Below, piece after piece: positions 13,582 through 15,834 of a stretch of DNA of 15,834 nucleotides. Origin of the DNA: Reyranella sp. (GTDB taxonomy: Bacteria > Pseudomonadota > Alphaproteobacteria > Reyranellales > Reyranellaceae); the NCBI GenBank assembly GCA_030679805.1, contig JAUXST010000576.1:1-15834 (forward strand). The letters are read 5' to 3'. Position 1 is the first letter of the stretch, and every line of letters begins with the position of its first letter. Made by a program: the position numbers and the translations under genes. The notes beneath the pieces are model-generated. The model worked only from the letters and a program-made list of their open reading frames with translations, was not told where the DNA came from and searched no databases.

Positions 13582-14580
13582 ATGAAAGTCGCGATCCTCG
13601 ACGACTATTTCGACACGCTGCGCACCCTGCCCTGTTTCGCCAAACTGGCCGGCCACGACGTGACGGTGTGGAACGACCACGAGCAGGACACCGATCGACT
13701 CGCCGAGCGACTCAAGGACACCGAAGTGCTGGTGCTGTTCCGCGAGCGCACACAGATCCGCGCGCCGCTGCTCGAACGCCTGCCGAAGCTTCGGCTGATC
13801 AGCCAGCGCAGCGTCTATCCTCACATCGATATCGAGACCTGCACGCGGCTCGGCATCGTCGTGTCGTCGTTCCAGCATCCCGACACGCCGTCCTATGCCG
13901 CGGCCGAGCTGACCTGGGGGCTGGTGCTGGCGGCGTCGCGCATGATCCCGCAGCAGATGGCGGCACTCAAGGCCGGCCAGTGGCAGATGGGCGTCGGCTC
14001 GACGTTGCGCGGAAAGAGGCTCGGCATCTACGGCTACGGCCGCATCGGCGCCACCGTCGCGGGCTACGGCCGCGCCTTCGGCATGCACGTGATCGTGTGG
14101 GCGCGCGAGGCGACCCGCGCCAAGGCGCGGGCCGACGGGCTCGAGGTCGCCGCGAGCAAGGAGGCGTTCTTCGAGAGCTGCGACGTGCTTTCGCTGCACA
14201 TGCGCCTGGTCGAGGCGACGCGCGGCATCGTGGGGGCCCAGGACCTCGCGCGCATGAAGCCCTCGGCGATCCTGGTCAACACCAGCCGCGCGCCGCTGAT
14301 CGCGCCGGGCGCGCTGGTCGACGCGCTGAAGGCCGGGCGGCCGGGCCTGGCGGCGGTCGACGTCTACGAGCACGAGCCGGTGCTCGATCCCCGCGATCCG
14401 CTGCTCGTGCTGCCCAACGTCGTCTGCACGCCGCACATCGGCTACGTCTCGCGCGACGAGTACGAAGTCCAGTTCGCCGACATCTTCGACCAGGTCGTGG
14501 CCTATGCCGCGGGCACGCCCGCCAACGTGGTCAACCCCGACGTGCTCGCCCACGGCGTGCTCACCCACGACGGGCGCTAA
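13582..14580 (+). CDS. D-2-hydroxyacid dehydrogenase (phosphoglycerate dehydrogenase-like)
   Basis: This 332-residue NAD(P)-dependent oxidoreductase interconverts 2-oxoacids and D-2-hydroxyacids in the cytoplasm. An N-terminal catalytic half (MKVAILDDYFDTLRTLPCF...) is followed by the Rossmann nucleotide-binding domain with GYGRIG (151-156). The catalytic triad is visible: Arg236 in NTSRAPLI, Glu265 in VYEHEP and His285 in CTPHIGYV. There is no ACT domain, so it is not a long-form SerA. ATG 13582 follows GAGGGA. It is convergent with the B12-controlled barrel gene, the stops being 11 bases apart. The substrate cannot be told; a phosphoglycerate, glyoxylate or other 2-oxoacid role is possible. 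Confidence 0.95.
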   Translation: MKVAILDDYFDTLRTLPCFAKLAGHDVTVWNDHEQDTDRLAERLKDTEVLVLFRERTQIRAPLLERLPKLRLISQRSVYPHIDIETCTRLGIVVSSFQHPDTPSYAAAELTWGLVLAASRMIPQQMAALKAGQWQMGVGSTLRGKRLGIYGYGRIGATVAGYGRAFGMHVIVWAREATRAKARADGLEVAASKEAFFESCDVLSLHMRLVEATRGIVGAQDLARMKPSAILVNTSRAPLIAPGALVDALKAGRPGLAAVDVYEHEPVLDPRDPLLVLPNVVCTPHIGYVSRDEYEVQFADIFDQVVAYAAGTPANVVNPDVLAHGVLTHDGR

Positions 14581-14591
14581 GGCCGCGACCG

Positions 14592-15497
14592 CTACAGGTC
14601 GATGGCGAAGCGGACTTTCAGCATCTGGCTCTCGAAGTTCGTGAGGTCGACGCTGGCCGCGGCGCCGGTGCTCTGGCCCCAGGCCTGGATGTTCCAGCCG
14701 CCCGACAGCGACATGCCCTTGGCGAAGGGGAGATAGAAGTTGGGGCCGACGTAGACCGCCTGGCCGGCCAGGGCGTTCAGCGCCATGCCGTCGAAGGCGC
14801 GCAGGTAGCGCGCCTCGGCGCCCAGGTAGAGCCAGTCGGCGATGCGAGTGGAGAAGGATGTGCTGAAGCCCAGCAGCGAGGCGTCCTCGATGGTCTGGGT
14901 GGCATAGGGCTGCGCGCGCTGGAACTGCCAGACGAGATTGACGGCGCCGTAGAGCTTCTCATGGATCAGCTCGCGGTCGGCGATGGCGATCAGGGTGGCG
15001 CCGAAGGCGCTCGCCTGGGCGCCCGAGACGTCGTCGACGAAGCCGTAGAAGGGAGCAGCGACGAAGGTAAGGCCGAGAGGCGCCGTCTCGCGGTCGAGCG
15101 GTCGCCAGCGGAACTCGGCGGTGAGGCGATCGAGGGCGAAGGCGTTGATGTTGTCGACGCCGGCGACATTGAAGCTGTCGAAGCGCGTCACGGTTACGCC
15201 GCCGGCGACCCGGAAGGAATCGGTCAGCGGATACTTCAGGTTCATGTTGGTCGAAAAGGCGCTGTAGGTGCCGCCCTCGCGCCCCCAGCGTCCGACCTCC
15301 TCGACCTCGGCCTCGAGCTGCCGCGGCGCACCGATATCGCTGCCCTCGGTGAAGCCGAACATGTGCTCGGTATCGACCTCGGCACGGGCCTGCTGCGCGG
15401 TGGCAGCGAGCGTCAGCACGACGAGACCAGCGACCGCGAGGCATCGCGCGGCGCGCTGCGAAAAAAACACAGGCAGAAATTCACGGATCGACGTCAT
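14592..15497 (-). CDS. Outer-membrane beta-barrel protein under cobalamin riboswitch control
   Basis: This encodes a 301-residue protein. The signal peptide covers residues 1-39 (hydrophobic core LAVAGLVVLTLAATA, cleavage after QARA). The mature protein starts EVDTEHMFGFTEGSDIGAP and is a series of amphipathic strands with turns, aromatic girdles and few charges inside (for example GLTFVAAPFYGF, KLYGAVNLVWQFQ, YLGAEARYLRAF, AVYVGPNFYLPF), ending MLKVRFAIDL as expected for a barrel C-terminus. I place it among proteobacterial barrels usually annotated as hypothetical. It is far too short for BtuB and has no plug or TonB box. ATG 15497 follows GGGAGA at 7 bases; the extension to 15572 lies in the riboswitch expression platform. 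Its position under a B12 riboswitch suggests a corrinoid-related role. Confidence 0.85.
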   Translation of the reverse strand: MTSIREFLPVFFSQRAARCLAVAGLVVLTLAATAQQARAEVDTEHMFGFTEGSDIGAPRQLEAEVEEVGRWGREGGTYSAFSTNMNLKYPLTDSFRVAGGVTVTRFDSFNVAGVDNINAFALDRLTAEFRWRPLDRETAPLGLTFVAAPFYGFVDDVSGAQASAFGATLIAIADRELIHEKLYGAVNLVWQFQRAQPYATQTIEDASLLGFSTSFSTRIADWLYLGAEARYLRAFDGMALNALAGQAVYVGPNFYLPFAKGMSLSGGWNIQAWGQSTGAAASVDLTNFESQMLKVRFAIDL

Positions 15498-15586
15498 TTG
15501 ACGATCTCCCAAACGGTTCGCACAAGGCGCGTCACCGCTCGGTTGACCGTCCCGTTGGATTGTCCCGTCCATCGGAAGAGCGACGC

Positions 15587-15765
15587 TATCGCCGGCAGGT
15601 CTTCTGGCTCGCGGGTCGCCGCTCCTGCCCGTCTTCCCAGACCGAGGTCCAGTGACTCTTGGGCATTCGCTCGCCGCTCACAGCTGCGGGTACAGCTGCC
15701 GATTAGCCCTTGTGCAAACGATGCACGGGGGCGGCACGGCATTCCCTGTTAGCCTCCGATTAAGG
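15587..15765 (-). promoter_or_regulatory. Cobalamin (B12) riboswitch
   Basis: Read on the minus strand, the full set of conserved blocks appears in order: GGAGGCTAACAGGGAATGC at the 5' end (15757 to about 15739), GGGCTAATCGGCAGC, CTGTACCCGCAGCTGTGAGC (about 15695 to 15676), GTCACTGG (15656-15649), TGGGAAGACGGGC (15639-15627), and the B12 box GAGCCAGAAGACCTGCCGG (15610-15592). ATCG at the 5' end pairs with CGAT after the B12 box to close P1. Such elements reduce expression when adenosyl- or methyl-cobalamin is plentiful. The only gene downstream is the barrel at 14592-15497, whose ATG is about 90 bases away. TCTTCC (about 15579-15574) could pair with its GGGAGA ribosome site, hinting at translational control. 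Confidence 0.95.
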
Positions 15766-15783
15766 AGGACCGTCGATGATTTC

Positions 15784-15812
15784 TCGTTAGAGGGCGACGC
15801 GGGCGCAGTCAA
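15784..15812 (-). promoter_or_regulatory. Possible sigma-70-type promoter for the B12 riboswitch transcript
   Basis: On the minus strand, TTGACT (15812-15807) is followed after 17 bases by TAACGA (15789-15784). The -35 is near consensus and the -10 is poor. Transcription would start near 15777, about 12 bases before the aptamer, which is the expected geometry. Good placement argues for it; the weak -10 argues against certainty. Confidence 0.4.
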
Positions 15813-15834
15813 GGTCGGCGCGGATTTTGCTGCG

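Noticed and set aside
13668..15752. Plus-strand 694-codon open frame overlapping the dehydrogenase, barrel gene and riboswitch.
   Set aside because: It runs across two recognised genes on opposite strands and a riboswitch, and its product is Arg/Ala-rich with no domain; a shadow frame.
15762..15790. Plus-strand AAGGAGG followed at good spacing by ATG and a stop after four codons.
   Set aside because: The AAGGAGG is the complement of the 5' edge of the riboswitch; a four-codon frame on the opposite strand has no support.
15787..15834. Minus-strand frame ending ...RADLDCARVAL and a TAA, which could be the C-terminus of another gene.
   Set aside because: Only 15 codons are visible and the same bases give a TTGACT promoter box correctly spaced for the B12 riboswitch; the coding reading cannot be supported.

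Overview
The window looks like chromosomal DNA of a high-GC, Gram-negative alphaproteobacterium (Reyranella-, Rhodospirillales- or Bradyrhizobium-like). This is inferred from strongly GC-biased third codon positions, two outer-membrane beta-barrel proteins, an orphan Bug-type binding protein, and several small proteins of a kind I associate with alphaproteobacteria. No tRNA, rRNA, CRISPR array, transposase or phage gene was recognised. Most genes look like ordinary accessory or housekeeping genes; the regulatory RNA is the most interesting part.

Layout. Positions 1-122 (minus) hold the 5' end of an outer-membrane beta-barrel gene. Positions 123-699 hold no convincing gene, but contain a terminator-like hairpin, a 15-bp tandem duplication and a run of stem-loops (437-690) whose only imperfect pairs are G.U wobbles on the plus strand. 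These lead into a small SpoIIAA/STAS-like gene (700-1089). Next come a thermonuclease-like gene whose signal peptide and domain lie in different frames, and a MAPEG membrane protein (1659-2126). Convergent to that is a GDT1/TMEM165-type manganese exporter (2137-2706, minus), preceded by a clear yybP-ykoY manganese riboswitch (2787-2890), and then a small gene (2926-3159, minus). An AT-rich noncoding island (about 3160-3400) follows.

Positions 3402-9311 form a plus-strand block: small protein, CYTH triphosphatase, phosphoenolpyruvate synthase PpsA, PPK2 polyphosphate kinase, GH1 beta-glucosidase and a small protein. PPK2 and GH1 overlap by ATGA. The CYTH-PpsA-PPK2 grouping suggests linked phosphoanhydride and PEP metabolism, with PPK2 possibly recharging nucleotides spent by PpsA.

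Positions 9356-11129 (minus) carry a methyltransferase downstream of a Bug/TctC solute-binding protein. A palindrome-rich intergenic stretch (11130-11464) separates them from a plus-strand series: DedA-like membrane protein, 45-aa membrane protein, 100-aa conserved protein, secreted 189-aa protein, 70-aa winged-helix-like protein and a D-2-hydroxyacid dehydrogenase. The window ends with a minus-strand 301-aa outer-membrane beta-barrel gene (14592-15497) placed directly under a textbook cobalamin riboswitch (15587-15765) and a sigma-70-like promoter. A B12-controlled small barrel that is not BtuB is the best candidate for an under-described system, possibly an alternative outer-membrane route for corrinoids.
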